NCBI RefSeq assembly: GCF_965363235.1
Contig: NC_134844.1
Span: 52,014,872 to 52,078,871 of the forward strand
Origin: Mytilus galloprovincialis
Lineage: Eukaryota > Mollusca > Bivalvia > Mytilida > Mytilidae
DNA length: 64,000 bases
Reading direction: 5' to 3'
Part shown: one piece after another, positions 34,869 to 46,681 of the stretch
Layout: each line of letters begins with the position of its first letter
How positions within the stretch are numbered: the stretch's first letter is position 1
Program-made: the position numbers and the translations under genes
The notes under the pieces: model-generated
What the model was told of the DNA's origin: nothing
The model's input: only the letters and a program-made list of their open reading frames with translations
Databases searched by the model: none

Positions 34869-35700
34869 TCAAGCCCTGTTTGGTCGAAATTAATGATGGA
34901 TACATAGAAAAAAGTAAAATAATGAAAATACCGAACTCCGAGGAAAATTCAAAACGAATTGTCCGTAATCAAATGGCAAGATCAAATGCTCAGAAATACA
35001 TTAAACAAAAGGTTAACAACTGTCATATTCCAGAGTTGGAACCGGCATTTTCTTATGTTGCAAATGGGGAATTTAACCTGGTTTTATAACCAGCTTAACC
35101 TCTCACGTGTATGACAGTCGCCTAAAATTCCACTTTATTGACAACGATGTGTGAACACATCTTCGCTAGACGAGGTTGACGATCCGCTCCCCTCCTCTCC
35201 GTCCTTGGCAGATTAAGTCAACATTCGTGATAACAATCTGGCGCAATCAGTCAGTTGATTTAGTCACGCCCGTTCCGAATATAATATTCTTAGCACTTTT
35301 AAAAACTCTCTTCATCATTTTCATTGTGGTGTGAAAATATGGTATAGCGTCTAGAGTTTACGAAGTAAGGGAAACAGGAAACGAAAATATAGGTTGACAT
35401 TACAACATATGAACTTGTATTAGTTGATTAAGAACATTTTAATGTCACTAAATATCGTAATATGTGTTGGTGGATAAGCACGTGGCAATTGTTTACCTAC
35501 ATTTTTTACATTTACCCGTGATCATGTTATATCCGCTTTTTTATTGGATACAGCCTGTTACGACTGCAACGGATGAAAATCATTAACTCGTTTGTCTGGA
35601 ATTCTCTCTTAATCCGCTAAGGATTGAGAGAAGGGGAGCGGATCGTTATCCTTGACCTGGCTTTAGAAGCTGGTGTGAACAGAACAAACAGTCATTATCA
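34869..35700 (+). repeat. dispersed repeat family B split by a MITE
   Basis: B-type sequence runs from ACCGAACTCCGAGGAAAATT through TTGACAACGATGTGTGAAC and resumes after 35672 with GTGTGAACAGAACAAACAG. The interruption is the element at 35157-35672, which dates the MITE as younger than this B copy. Confidence 0.7.
35157..35672. mobile_element. 516-bp MITE with 8-bp target duplication GTGTGAAC
   Basis: Flanked by GTGTGAAC at 35149-35156 and 35673-35680. The terminal inverted repeats are about 60 bp and share GACGATCCGCTCCCCTCCTC / AACGATCCGCTCCCCTTCTC and a second block around CCTTGGCAGATTAA / CCTTAGCGGATTA. An 8-bp duplication is typical of hAT-type elements, but the ends do not identify a family. 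Non-coding. Confidence 0.8.
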
Positions 35701-36049
35701 ATAAATGTTCTCACAATACCAAATATCAGTATAACAGTTTTGAATTAATAGCAGGTTTTTGTACTAAATCACAACTCCATTCTTAGGGATGATTTATTGA
35801 TTATGAATGGATGGGGAACGATAGTTTAAAAAAAAATATCCTGACTCGTTATGAGCTGTGAAAAGATAACAATGAAAAAGACATGATATAAATGAATATT
35901 CTGCAACACTTATAATGCTGAAAACAATTGTGTGCAAACGTGATAAATCATTTATCGCGCTGCAAAGCTCATAGAAAATTAATATGAGTAGCAAAAGATG
36001 GAAAGCACTATAATTATCCTACCCTCTCTTCCCAAACACATTGGATATG

Positions 36050-37100
36050 TTGCATAATCCTGGTACTTTTGATAACTATTTGCATCTAATATTTTTCTTA
36101 AATTTTCTTCCATTAACATCTCGCCTGGAATTATATAGGTTGTGGCGTTAGTGTTTTCTAGTATTTACATGAGGAGATTGTCACCCTTATTTCTATACTT
36201 CACTTAAAATTTAGTAAGTGTTTTGACATTTTGTGATATCGAAAACCCTGGTGTAATAATTTTTCAGTTATACACAAATTTATCTCGCTAAAATCTAATA
36301 TGTTAATTTGTTACATACACGAGCGAATCTTACAAGTTGAGATATAAGATGGGGACAAGGGAATGCCACTATCAAAAAAATGGCTAATTAACAATAGGAA
36401 ATGAAAAATCATCTCTTTTATCATAAATTTTGGTATTGCATTTCCGTTTATGATATAGAGATCAAGATCGAGGAAAGGGCAGTGTTCAGTATTAGATGTG
36501 TTATTTTTTTCTTAATAAGAATAAGAGGCAAATTGGTATATAGAGTAGAAAAATTTAAATTTTGAACAGATTCAAAATTACCAGTATAACCATGCAACTT
36601 ATACATGTTATAGTACTTCCAACGAATTTTTGACACTCCAAAAGTAATTAATTCAACTATGTTCAAAGGTCTTATCTGAACAATTTATAAGTAAGTTATT
36701 TAGGTTATTTATTACCAAGTGTACTAGTAAGTACAATAGACAATTTAGTAGCGGAACAATGGCTTGAAGACGAATACATCTATATTTGCAGCTTTATCAG
36801 CCGGGAAAAAACAAATTCCTCGGCGAGTTACTTAAGTTTATGTTTGATACGAGAAACAGAGTTTTTATGGTTGTTGTTAAGAGTAAAATGTTCTATAAAA
36901 TGTTGTATACGTTTATCAACAATGTTCATTAGTGAATTAAAAAAGAGTCTAAAGAGCATTTTCCGTACAGTAGGTCTGCATAATTGATTTGTTTTCTAGA
37001 CCATATTTTAGACGACCCTTTCAAAGGCTGCATATGCGATTAAGAGGAGCATGCATGTCTGTAATTATTTTTTACTGGAGATGATCTTATCTTCAGATTT
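36050..37100 (-). pseudogene. degenerate retroelement reverse-transcriptase remnant
   Basis: Translation of the - strand around 36340-36500 gives FLDLDLYHKRKCNTKIYDKR followed by DDFSFPIVN, interrupted by stops. This Y-D-K-R-D-D-F..FPI block is a signature of a reverse-transcriptase-encoding element common in aquatic invertebrates. About 37060-37140 gives NKVNKTSDFLKRNLKIRSS, typical of the region after the RT domain of non-LTR elements, so two different remnants may abut. Many stops and frameshifts; certainly inactive. Confidence 0.55.
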
Positions 37101-37424
37101 CGTTTAAGGAAGTCGCTTGTTTTATTAACTTTATTATATATCGTCACTGAGCTTCCAAAATGTGGTTTATGGCAATTTTTTCCACAAAAAAATCTCACAA
37201 AAAGGTTTTGAAAATTTGTTTTATTTTTTGGCCTCCAAAATGCTGTATGGGAACTTGAACATTTTTGTATATCATAAACAATTGAAATTGGCAACTTTGT
37301 CACATGTCTTATTTCAATTATTTTGATTGGTCTGAATGTGTGATATTTTGGGATATCAGAGATTTCCTCCGACAAAGCTGATTTGTGTGAAAATGTATTT
37401 TTTGCCAAAAAGAAAGTCATTTAC

Positions 37425-37800
37425 GACAATTTGGAAGCCCACGACGATATGTTATTAACGTGGTCATTCCATTTTAATTCGGGTGTTAATGTTCAGCCTA
37501 GGTATATTCTTTTGATTAGATTGAGGTATATTTAGCGCTTTTAACTGTTTCTAAAGTGTAATCATATTGCTTATTTGATTCTGCAATGATATTTTTTCCG
37601 GCTGATGATGAGTACATGTAGATTTCTTAATTTTCATTTGTCAGTGTGGGAGGGCATTTTTCGTTTGGTTTCCTACATAGCTAGTTTATTCAGATCTTTT
37701 TGTAGTTTATTCTATTCTTTGTCTGGTGATATGGTAAGATATGTAGTTGTGTCTTCTGCAAATATAGTCGGATAGAAGATTTAACTCCATTGGGCAACAT
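37425..37800 (-). pseudogene. non-LTR reverse-transcriptase fragment
   Basis: The - strand gives (Y)IFAEDTTTYLTIS (a mutated YADD box), LQKDLNKLA, KMPSHTDK and then YLG.TLTPELKWNDHVNNIS, the standard order of RT motif C and downstream motifs. Several in-frame stops. Confidence 0.65.
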
Positions 37801-37949
37801 AAATAAAGTATAGGCCTACAGACTCTACATCAATATGTGATGAACTCTCTATATCAACTACAACTGCTTGTGTCCAAAGCGACAGAAAGCAAACAATCAC
37901 CCTATTAATATTTCCCAGAACTCCAGAACTCCAGTGTTCAAGTGTATGT

Positions 37950-38330
37950 AAATAAAGGCAACAGTAGTATACCGCTGTTCAAAACTCGTAAATATATCGC
38001 GGACAAAAAACTAAATCGGGATAACAAACTAAAACTGAGGGAAATGCATTAAATACAACAGGAGAACAACGACTTAACATTAAAATGTAACACACACAGA
38101 AACGAACTAAGCATTAGACAAAATCCGATGAGAATAACAAATATAACATCAAAACCAAATACATGAATTTGGGATATGAAAGTACCGTGACACGTCTTAT
38201 AGTAATGTGAATTCACACTCAAATATAAGAGAAAACAAACGACACAACGTTAAAATGTAACACAAACAGAAACGAACTATAATATAACAAGGGCCATATT
38301 CCTGACTTGGTACAGGATATTTTTAAAGAA
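37950..38330 (+). repeat. dispersed mussel repeat
   Basis: Key words: GGCAACAGTAGTATACCGCT, GTTAAAATGTAACACAAACA, and two copies of CAGAAACGAACTA. Ends with ATTCCTGACTTGGTACAGGA, shared with family B. Non-coding. Confidence 0.6.
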
Positions 38331-38379
38331 AAAAAGTTCGGAAGTAAAAAAAGTATGAGGATCAAAAGTTAAAAAAGGT

Positions 38380-38470
38380 TGTGCCAAATACGGCTAGGGT
38401 TTTCTGCTTGGGATAAGAACATCCTTATTATTTAGAACAATTTATGCTATTGCAAACCGTAAATTTTATC
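38380..38470 (+). repeat. fragment of the hammerhead-bearing retroelement
   Basis: GCCAAATACGGCTAGGGTTT and TGCTTGGGATAAGAACATCC parallel GGTAATCTATGCGTGGGATA at 49170-49190, which flanks a hammerhead motif. No ribozyme core in this fragment. Confidence 0.4.
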
Positions 38471-38813
38471 AAATCATGAATATAAAAGATATACATGATA
38501 AAACTGAAGTATTAACTAATTACAGAAAACGAAACCCGGATACATTACGACGACCAACACAAAAAATAGACACACCCTACTTAGTCAAGGCCTCAACGCG
38601 AACAGTGAAAAAGTGACGTCACATACATAGTGGTGAAAAGACACAAAAATTACGTCATATTTGAAATTCTGAAATGGCACACAAATGACGTCACATTTGA
38701 GCGAGACTATGTACGAGACTGTGACTGACCTTGTCAGATAAAAAGACACAACTAACACTTTTTTTCACGAGGTATAGAATCTGCATGGGTACTGACGCTG
38801 TTTATCATCTAAA

Positions 38814-39122
38814 TTAATTTAGTGTTATAGTGGACTGCAATTTAATAAAATTGAAATTGAGATTTTTATTAATATTTTGTATATAGGTATCCCTTAATGA
38901 TTTATAGCATGGACAGATTGAGAAGAAATGGTATTCATCCTCAATTTCTTGTCTGTTACAGGATAAGCAAATGCGTTTACTTCTTTCAATGTTGGTATAA
39001 CGCCCTCTTTCAATTGCTAGGGAATGCGCACTTAGTTTAAATTTACTGAAAACTGATCGGTCGGTTTTGAATTTACATATATCAATATATGGGGGCCTTT
39101 TTCTAATTCTTTTAGTATACAT
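38814..39122 (-). pseudogene. C-terminal fragment of a non-LTR retrotransposon ORF
   Basis: 102 codons reading ..LSAHSLAIERGRYTNIERSK, then RICLSCNRQEIEDEYHFFSI and CPCYKSLR. The C-x-x-C .. I-E-D-E-x-H-F .. C-P-x-Y-x-x-L-R arrangement is the usual C-terminal zinc-binding segment of non-LTR element polyproteins. The rest of the element is missing. Confidence 0.7.
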
Positions 39123-39444
39123 ATCTAACTAAGTTCGATTTTAAATTCTACCAAATTTTAACTCTAAAATGAGAAGCGTATAACGAATATACATCTATCC
39201 TGTGTGTAGATACGATGACTTTAAAGGACATAAAGGGTCCTGAGTGCACTTTTGTATATGTCCTGAGCGGTGTTTAGACTTGTTACAGTGGTGGAATCTA
39301 TATATCACATCTATAACACTGATTTTTAGAAATAATTGCATCACACCCAGAGCACAATATATCAGAAAATCTTTTCAGATAGCAACACATCCTTGCAAAA
39401 TAGCATCAAATTACCATGATGCTTAATTCTATGTCTGTTTTCTT

Positions 39445-39575
39445 TGTTCACACATTGGTTTTCAGCATAATGGAATCAGTTTCATACGCGACTGGCTGTC
39501 ATACAAGTGAGAGGTTTAAAACCAGGTTTGGTCTTCCATTTTCTACAAAAAAAATGCCTGCACCAAGTTTTTTCG
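39445..39575 (-). repeat. dispersed repeat family B, short reversed copy
   Basis: TGGCTGTCATACAAGTGAGA, AAACCAGGTTTGGTCTTCCA and AAAATGCCTGCACCAAG match the reverse of family B. Confidence 0.65.
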
Positions 39576-40231
39576 GTTTTCGGTCATAGGACGGTTAAAA
39601 GAGGAGTTATATGTAGATAGGACTTATAAAAAAATTATGAATGTAAATTTATTAATATAAATCTTCTGAATAGAGTAATACATAAACAACACATTTTTGT
39701 GATACAGAATTTACTCCGAAAATTGTCAAAAATCTGCTCTTCGGGTCTAGGCAGAAACAAAGTTCTCTATTACTTTATTTGTCAATATTCACACTGAAAT
39801 CTCGATGAATATGCAGTAATACTAGTAACTGTCGTTGTCCATTGTTGATCGTACATTTGTTTTCAACATACGTAGTACACTGATAGATCTCCATGGTAGC
39901 ACTCGCGAGATGTTATAAACCAGCGTACCTGTTCGGCATCGAGCGACCTCCCAATTGAATTCGTCAAATTTACATGCCAGGTCAGTTTCGTATGTCTCAG
40001 ACAATGTAGAGATTTGTTCGTTTGTTATATTTCTTACAACACGATGAAGCAGATACAGCGCAAAGAAGCGATTTTTTTATAAAACTAGACGCGACTCCAC
40101 TCTCCAGTTCCCTTATCATATGGTCTATGAACGCAAAAAAATAATGAGACTTTCCAATACTGTTTTTGGCGTTTTTGCAGGGTGATTGGCTCTGGTAGTC
40201 TGTTGACCACATCGCCTCGGCATATTTTCAA

Positions 40232-42549
40232 GGCACTGGCTACAGTTACATGGAAATGTAACAATAATAAAAATATTATTGTTACATTGGAGACTAAATG
40301 CCGGAATGCATGGTTGGGTAAGGACCTGTTTAATTACGAATGTAACAATAATTATTGAGGCTACGGTTACATTGCGTTATTGTTACATGGGAAAAAAAAA
40401 CAATGTACGATGGGACTAGTAATTTGTACTAAATAATAAATGTTGAGGACATTTATTACATACATTTATAACATACAATTTACTGTATTTTTTTTAATTT
40501 ACAATGACAATTTCTACAAATTCACCCAGATAGCAATACTTTGTTGGGCCAACATTGGTGATTGGTTGGCACAGTTGGTAAATAGTTGGCGTTGGCAGCA
40601 CAACAAGAAACCGACGTTGGCCCAACAAAACTCAGCCAACAGTTATTTTGACACTATTGGCCCCTTGTTGGCCCAACAAAACTCAGCCAACAGTTATTTT
40701 TACACTATTGGCCCCTTGTTGGCCCAACGACTTTCCACCAACTGTCATTTTGGTGTTATTGGCCCAATGTTGGCCCAACATTTTCTTACCAACTGTTATT
40801 TTTAAAGTAGCTTGCCCAACGATATTTGACTACGTTATCCATTGGTTTAAGGTAAGATCTTCTGACTGAAACTACTGAACCAATTTTATTCGAACTTTAC
40901 TTGAATGATTCTATGTTATCATAGAGACTATAGATTGTGTTTGAAGGGCAATGAGGACTTAGTAAAAAATCAAATAATATAGTCTTCCCAAATAGGACTA
41001 TTTTAAAGCGTCTGTCAAAATGTCTGTGCCAAGAGCTAGAAAATTCTTAGTATTTTGAATAATTCAAAAGTTTTTAAAACAGTATATAAAAAAAAAACCA
41101 TATCATTGATATTTCATATGACAATATTGAAATATGAGCCAACATTGTGCCAACAATATGCCAACGTATTAAGTTCTTGTCTCCCCGTATATTACCACAG
41201 ATTTTTTTTTTTTTTTTTAGATATTATTTCAAAGTGCAAACCAAAAAATGTGCTCTTCATTCTCTTTATCTAATATTTTCAAATCTGTGTAGTCATTTAA
41301 ATGTATTTATCTTAATGATTGAATAATTTTATGCACAAACAAAAAATACTTAAAACCAGCCCAAAAAAACAAATAAAATTTGAATATAGTTTCTGCAAGT
41401 TGTGAAACTAATCAACTGAACTCAGCTGCTCATTTGACACGAGTGTAATATCACGCTCTCCACATGACAGCCGAGATTGACCTGCTAATATAATATACAT
41501 TATATACTAGAGATAAATATATCTTAATACTTAACATGAAATGCATGACAAACATGTTTGACAGACTGAAGCCATCGTTGGCATACTGCTGTTCGACCAA
41601 CATTGGTCCAACATAATTTTAAAACTAGACGACGTTGGTAGACTAGCTGTTGGCAAATAGTTGACATTGTTGGCAAATAGTTAACCTTGTTGGCATACTG
41701 ATGTTGGGCCAACAAAGACCCAACATGTTGGGCCAACTGAGGGCCGATGAGCAAAATGACGTTGGCCCAACATAGTTTTCCAACATTGGCCCAACAATGT
41801 TGCCAACAGAATGCCAATATTGGCCCAACACATGTTTGCTATCTGGGCAGTAAGTTGTTTTTAAAGTCCGACACATTTTTGATGAACGAAATTACGTCCT
41901 CCACGGATACATACAGAATTTCTTAGTATTTAAGTTACAGTTAGCAAACTTTGCTTTTGATTATCAATTTGCGTCAAGTTATAAAGCTGTATGAAATGTA
42001 TGTCTTGGTATTGTTTCAGTTTCGTTTAAAACGCATCCCAAGTTTGATTTTTTTCACCATAAACAAAATTGGTCCAAAATTGGTCCAAAGTATAATGACA
42101 GTAATAAGAGTAGGTGTGTAGTTAAATACTTTATAAAAGTGAAACCATTGAACTATATTTTTCGCCTTTGACAGTCACACTCCTAATCTTGAGTAGTATC
42201 TTTAAGAACATCAAAACCATTAATACGTAGTAAAACTATTCAAGTTGTACACCATTTGTTGAATAATAATATTTTATTATTTATCAGTATTAAATTACAA
42301 GTATTGTTTAGTACATATGAAAGAATGAAGCAATAACGTAACAACTATAGAAGATTAAAGTTTAATCAATCTAGCGTACATTGCTGTTTTTCATGTAACA
42401 ATAACGTAATGTAACCGTAGCCTCAGTAATTATTGTTACATTTGTAATTAATCGGTTCCTCACCCAACTTTGCATTCCGGCAATTAGTCTCCAATGTAAC
42501 AATAATATTTTTATTATTGTTACATTTCCATGTAACCGTAGCCAGTGCC
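40232..42549. mobile_element. Mutator-like non-autonomous element, 165-bp inverted repeats, 9-bp target duplication
   Basis: The 9-bp direct repeat TATTTTCAA occurs at 40223-40231 and 42550-42558. The terminal inverted repeats start GGCACTGGCTAC, are about 165 bp and look over 90% identical. Each also contains a perfect palindrome (ATGTAACAATAATA with its reverse across AAAA). Long inverted repeats with 9-bp duplications are the hallmark of Mutator-like elements. No transposase is seen inside; the interior holds a second element (40525-41847). Confidence 0.85.
40525..41847. mobile_element. nested element with CCCAGATAGCAA ends and GTTGGCCCAAC arrays
   Basis: The left end CCCAGATAGCAATACTTTG and the reversed right end CCCAGATAGCAAACATGTG are inverted repeats. 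Subterminal arrays of TTGGCCCAACA / TTGGGCCAACA run from about 40545 to 40820 and 41575 to 41835. Each array word is itself a near-palindrome. The repetitive arrays create open frames that are not genes. No clear target duplication. Confidence 0.75.
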
Positions 42550-42558
42550 TATTTTCAA

Positions 42559-43290
42559 CAATATGGAAGGGTTCTGATAATTCTAATGCCCATTGGTACA
42601 TCTCATTCCAAACTGATGAACAGTACACTGTAAAATGTGCTCCAAAATTAAACTACATGTCTTAGACTGAGTATTACAAATTCAAATTTTGTAAAAAATA
42701 CAAGTTACTGTCCGATTGTGTCGGATCTCCAATACAACTTTTATTTTGAAACCAAGTGCCGTTATTTAATGATATTTCATCAATTAAAAAAGTGACAATA
42801 TAGGTGTTTCCTTTAACATTCAATCTATAAATTTTTATTTTGCCATATTTTTTTTTGCGAATCGAAGTGCACGCAACTGCGTGTTAGCGTATATAGGGAG
42901 CTACGCGCCTGAAGGCACTTCCGAAAGTCCGCACACGACCCCTTTTGACATATATTCCACTCAATCTATGTCACATGGTAAGTCCATCAATATAAGGGTT
43001 CAAAAGAATGTCGTTTACATTTTAGTTTAAAAAGGAGCAATCCTTTCACTTGAAAATATTGAAACTTGCTTTGGTCAGACAAGCTTTTTAGACAGCTTCA
43101 CGCAAGGGGAGACTATCAGATTACTAGAGCAGTTTACTAAAAAAAACATTCATTAGCATGGTCATCAAGGCTTGAAAATCAGAACAAACATTAGTAAGAA
43201 TTCTTAAGATTCAGTTATAGGTGAATATCGCATGCACACTGTACTTATTTGCAAAGATGGTTCATTATGATCATTAGGGAGTATAATAGC
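42559..43290. other. intergenic, no recognisable feature
   Basis: No exon, RNA gene or named repeat seen. Confidence 0.4.
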
Positions 43291-43922
43291 CTCCCCCCTT
43301 TTTTTTCCATTCGCTCACAACACGTTCGCCATGTGGGTTCTTTCGCAACCTATATTTAATTCAAATTCCAGTTGAATTGTTAGATCTATGTTTTTATACA
43401 AAAATATTTAATATCAATATAAGAATGAAAATTCGGGAATTTTATACGAAATACTGTTTTATCTGTTTATTTATAAATTTGATAATTATAGTCCAAACAT
43501 CTTGAAAGGCTTTTTTTTTTCTGTGACACCTTCCTAGAAAGGCTATTAAAAAAGAGAAAAAATCTGTGGCGTCTTCACATGATACAAATTCTTGTAGTCC
43601 AAATAAATGTGATGTCTTGAAAGGATGTTGTACTTTTTTGCATTGACCAGCTCATGCATATATGTTGACCCCTTTAATGTGGGTCCCATTGGGGTCTAAG
43701 CGTGAATTGCCAAATTTTTGTAAGCGTGACACGTGAAAGTCTAATTATTGTGCTGTGAAAACGGGAATGAGGTCTAGCGGGACATTGGAAATCAGGGGCG
43801 TAGCTACCTAAGGCTCGACTAGGCACGTGCCTATACATAAATTTGCCGATTATACCCCCTTTGGAAAAAAAATAAATTAAAAAATCAAAAATTTTAATTC
43901 TAATGCGTATTATTATTTATAC

Positions 43923-44318
43923 ATGACCCACCCGTATTTGAATCCCGATACGAGTATCCTGGTTAAGTACGATAACTCGTGCATAGGTACACAAAATTTC
44001 AATATGGATACATTTGTTGTTCGTTCGAAACGAAAGAAAGATGAAGAAGAGAGTCCAAATTGTGAGACTAGGACTGTAACTGACGATAGTGGAGAATCAT
44101 CTAAGACTGAAGCTTCTCCGACAAGTAATACATCGTCATGTACACAACACCATCCCCCTTACCCAGATATCGGGTCTTTACAACACCATGGGACAATGGG
44201 AGACGAGCGACTTTCAAATCTATCTCTTCTTCATATACACCCACACCTCAATGTTGATGTTGATGCGAGTATAACTGATTTTATCGGCAGAAAAAAACGT
44301 CGACTTGACTTTGAGTAA
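43923..44318 (+). pseudogene. internally deleted hAT-type transposase (N-terminus joined to C-terminus)
   Basis: 131 codons. A Met at about 44004 begins MDTFVVRSKRKKDEEES, the usual start of ZMYM1/TTF-zinc-finger-type hAT transposases. The end reads GDERLSNLSLLHIHPHLNVD .. ITDFIGRKKRRLDF, the usual last segment of the hAT C-terminal dimerisation region. Everything between, including zinc finger and catalytic core, is absent, yet the frame is open across the join. It cannot be an active transposase. The N-terminal basic patch could still enter the nucleus or bind DNA, which is speculation. Confidence 0.65.
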
Positions 44319-46611
44319 ATGTATCATTGTCTTTGTGTATGAAACTGGATCTGAAAGTTATCAGTCATAAAAGTTCAGAAATATTAGATTTGTTTAACCA
44401 ATTTTTGCCCAAATTTTAGTTAAAAGATTCGTTCAAAAAAGTTGAAAATCTTTTCCTTTCAATTCAATTCAATTTTCAATTCAAGTTTTATTTAGAGTCG
44501 ATATTCAATAAACTACATAACACAAGCTCTAGTGAGCTTTTCAAATCGACTTAATAACAAAATACAATACACACACACACAATACAATACACACATACAA
44601 AAGTCATGAAAACAACACAATTTTAAACATATAATGCATAGTAAGATACCATAATGACATATATAAGTTAACAGCGAATAGTACACTCAAAACATAGCAC
44701 AAGTTCATAATAAGATTGTACAAATCAAATAGTCACACAGAAAATAAAAGTAAAATAAAACAGGCATAAACACTATATGCATGCACTGCACTGGCATGAG
44801 CTGTTACTTGGATCCCATGTTTGTACCAATTTTTTGAATTGGTCGAAAGATGTTTCCACTCGACAATGGTTCGGTAGCTCATTCCAGATTTGTGCAGCAT
44901 TATAGCGAAACGATCTTAAGCCATATTTATTAGTTCGAACTCTTGGGAGTACTGCTGTTTCCTGTGATCTTAAATCATTCTTGTTAATTTTTATATCAAT
45001 CAAATCATGAAGGTAGCTCGGACTTTTTTGGTGAATTATTTTAAATGTTTCTATTGCAATTGTTTTTATTCTTCTTATTTTTAAGGATGGTAATTTAGAT
45101 TTTTCTAGCAAATTTTTCGTAAGGAATATCATAATCTTCATAAATGAATCTTAGAGCTCTTTCTTGAATTTTTTCCATTTTAAAAGAATTTTTTTCACTA
45201 CAGTAGTGCCAAATTACTGGACAATAGTTAAAGTTCGAAAGTATGAATGAGTAGTATGCTGTTAACCTACCTAGCCTGTTTAAATATTTACCCATACGTT
45301 TTAGAATATTTAATTGTCTTGATGCCTTTTTACATATTTCAGAAATATGATTGTAAAAATTTAAGTCCGAATCTATAGTTATTCCAAGAAGTTTAACATT
45401 TTCTTCACAAGAAATTTTATTTCCATTTAAATTAAATATCAAATTATGTTTATTTGTTTTTTTCCCAATGGCTATAGCCTGGAATTTGTCAGGATTAGCC
45501 TTCATTAAATTTATAGAAAACCAGTTTATTAGATTTAAACTATCAGTTTCTAAACTTTCAACAACTTTATCTAAATTATGATCACTGTATGATACAGTGT
45601 TGTCATCAGCATAATTATAAATGGTGCTTTTTTTGTACAAAATGAAATATGTCATTTATGAAGACATTGAAAAGAACTGGACCAAGAATTGACCCTTGTG
45701 GTACGCCTTTAAACATACGATCCCATTCGCTGTAAGAACTTCCAATTTTAATTCGTTGTTTTCTGTTTTCTAAATAACTTTTTAATAATTTTAGAGAATT
45801 ATTAGACAGACCGTATGCTTCCAATTTAAGTAAAAGTAAATCATGAGGTAAACAATCAAATGCTTTAGATAGATCCATCAAAATTGCAGCAATAAATTTG
45901 TTCTCGTCCAGAGCTTTTTTCCAGTCTTCTATTATTTTAATAAGTGCAGTTTGGCAACCAAAACCTGACCTAAATGCCGAAAGAAGAGGATGAAAATGTT
46001 TATTTAAGAATTCCATTAGTTGGTCATGAATAGCTTTTTCATAAATTTTAGAAATACATGGCAACACACTTACAGGTCTATAATTTTCTTTATCAAGAGA
46101 GTTATTCTTTTTAAAAAGTGGGGAAACCTGAGCAGCTTTAAGATTGTCAGGAAAAATTGAGCTTTCAATTGATTAATTTACTAAAATTTTACATTAATAG
46201 GATTTGCTACTACTGGCTGTGCCAATTTTATAATTTTTGGTGAAATATTGTCATATCCAGTGGCTTTTCTTATATTTAACCTATTTATTTGTTTACTCAC
46301 AAACTCCTCTGTTACAGGTTTAAAATTCAACTCATTATAATCATTTTTATTTTCTTCAATTTTTATTATACATGGATGATTTATGTCTATTTTAATGTTT
46401 TTATCTCCTATATCTTTAGCCACATTTATGAAAAATTTATTGAAAATTTTTGATACCTCTTTAGGATCACTGAAAATTTTATCATTTTCATATAAAATTA
46501 TGTTATTGTTTGATTTAATATTTTTATTTGATAGAAATGGTTTAATAGCAGAATAAAATGTTGTTGACTTTGGACCACCAACAGTTCTTTCATAAAAATA
46601 TGTTTTAATTG

Positions 46612-46645
46612 AGCTCTTTTTTTATTTTTATACCCCATGCAACGA

Positions 46646-46681
<36 letters not shown>

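Noticed and set aside
37040..37420. 126-codon - strand open frame as a host gene
   Set aside because: One end matches the region after a retrotransposon RT domain; no start or splice context for a host gene.
40440..41876. Open frames with repeated L-A-Q-Q-N-S-A-N-S-Y-F pattern
   Set aside because: Direct products of the GTTGGCCCAAC arrays in a mobile element; seen on both strands.
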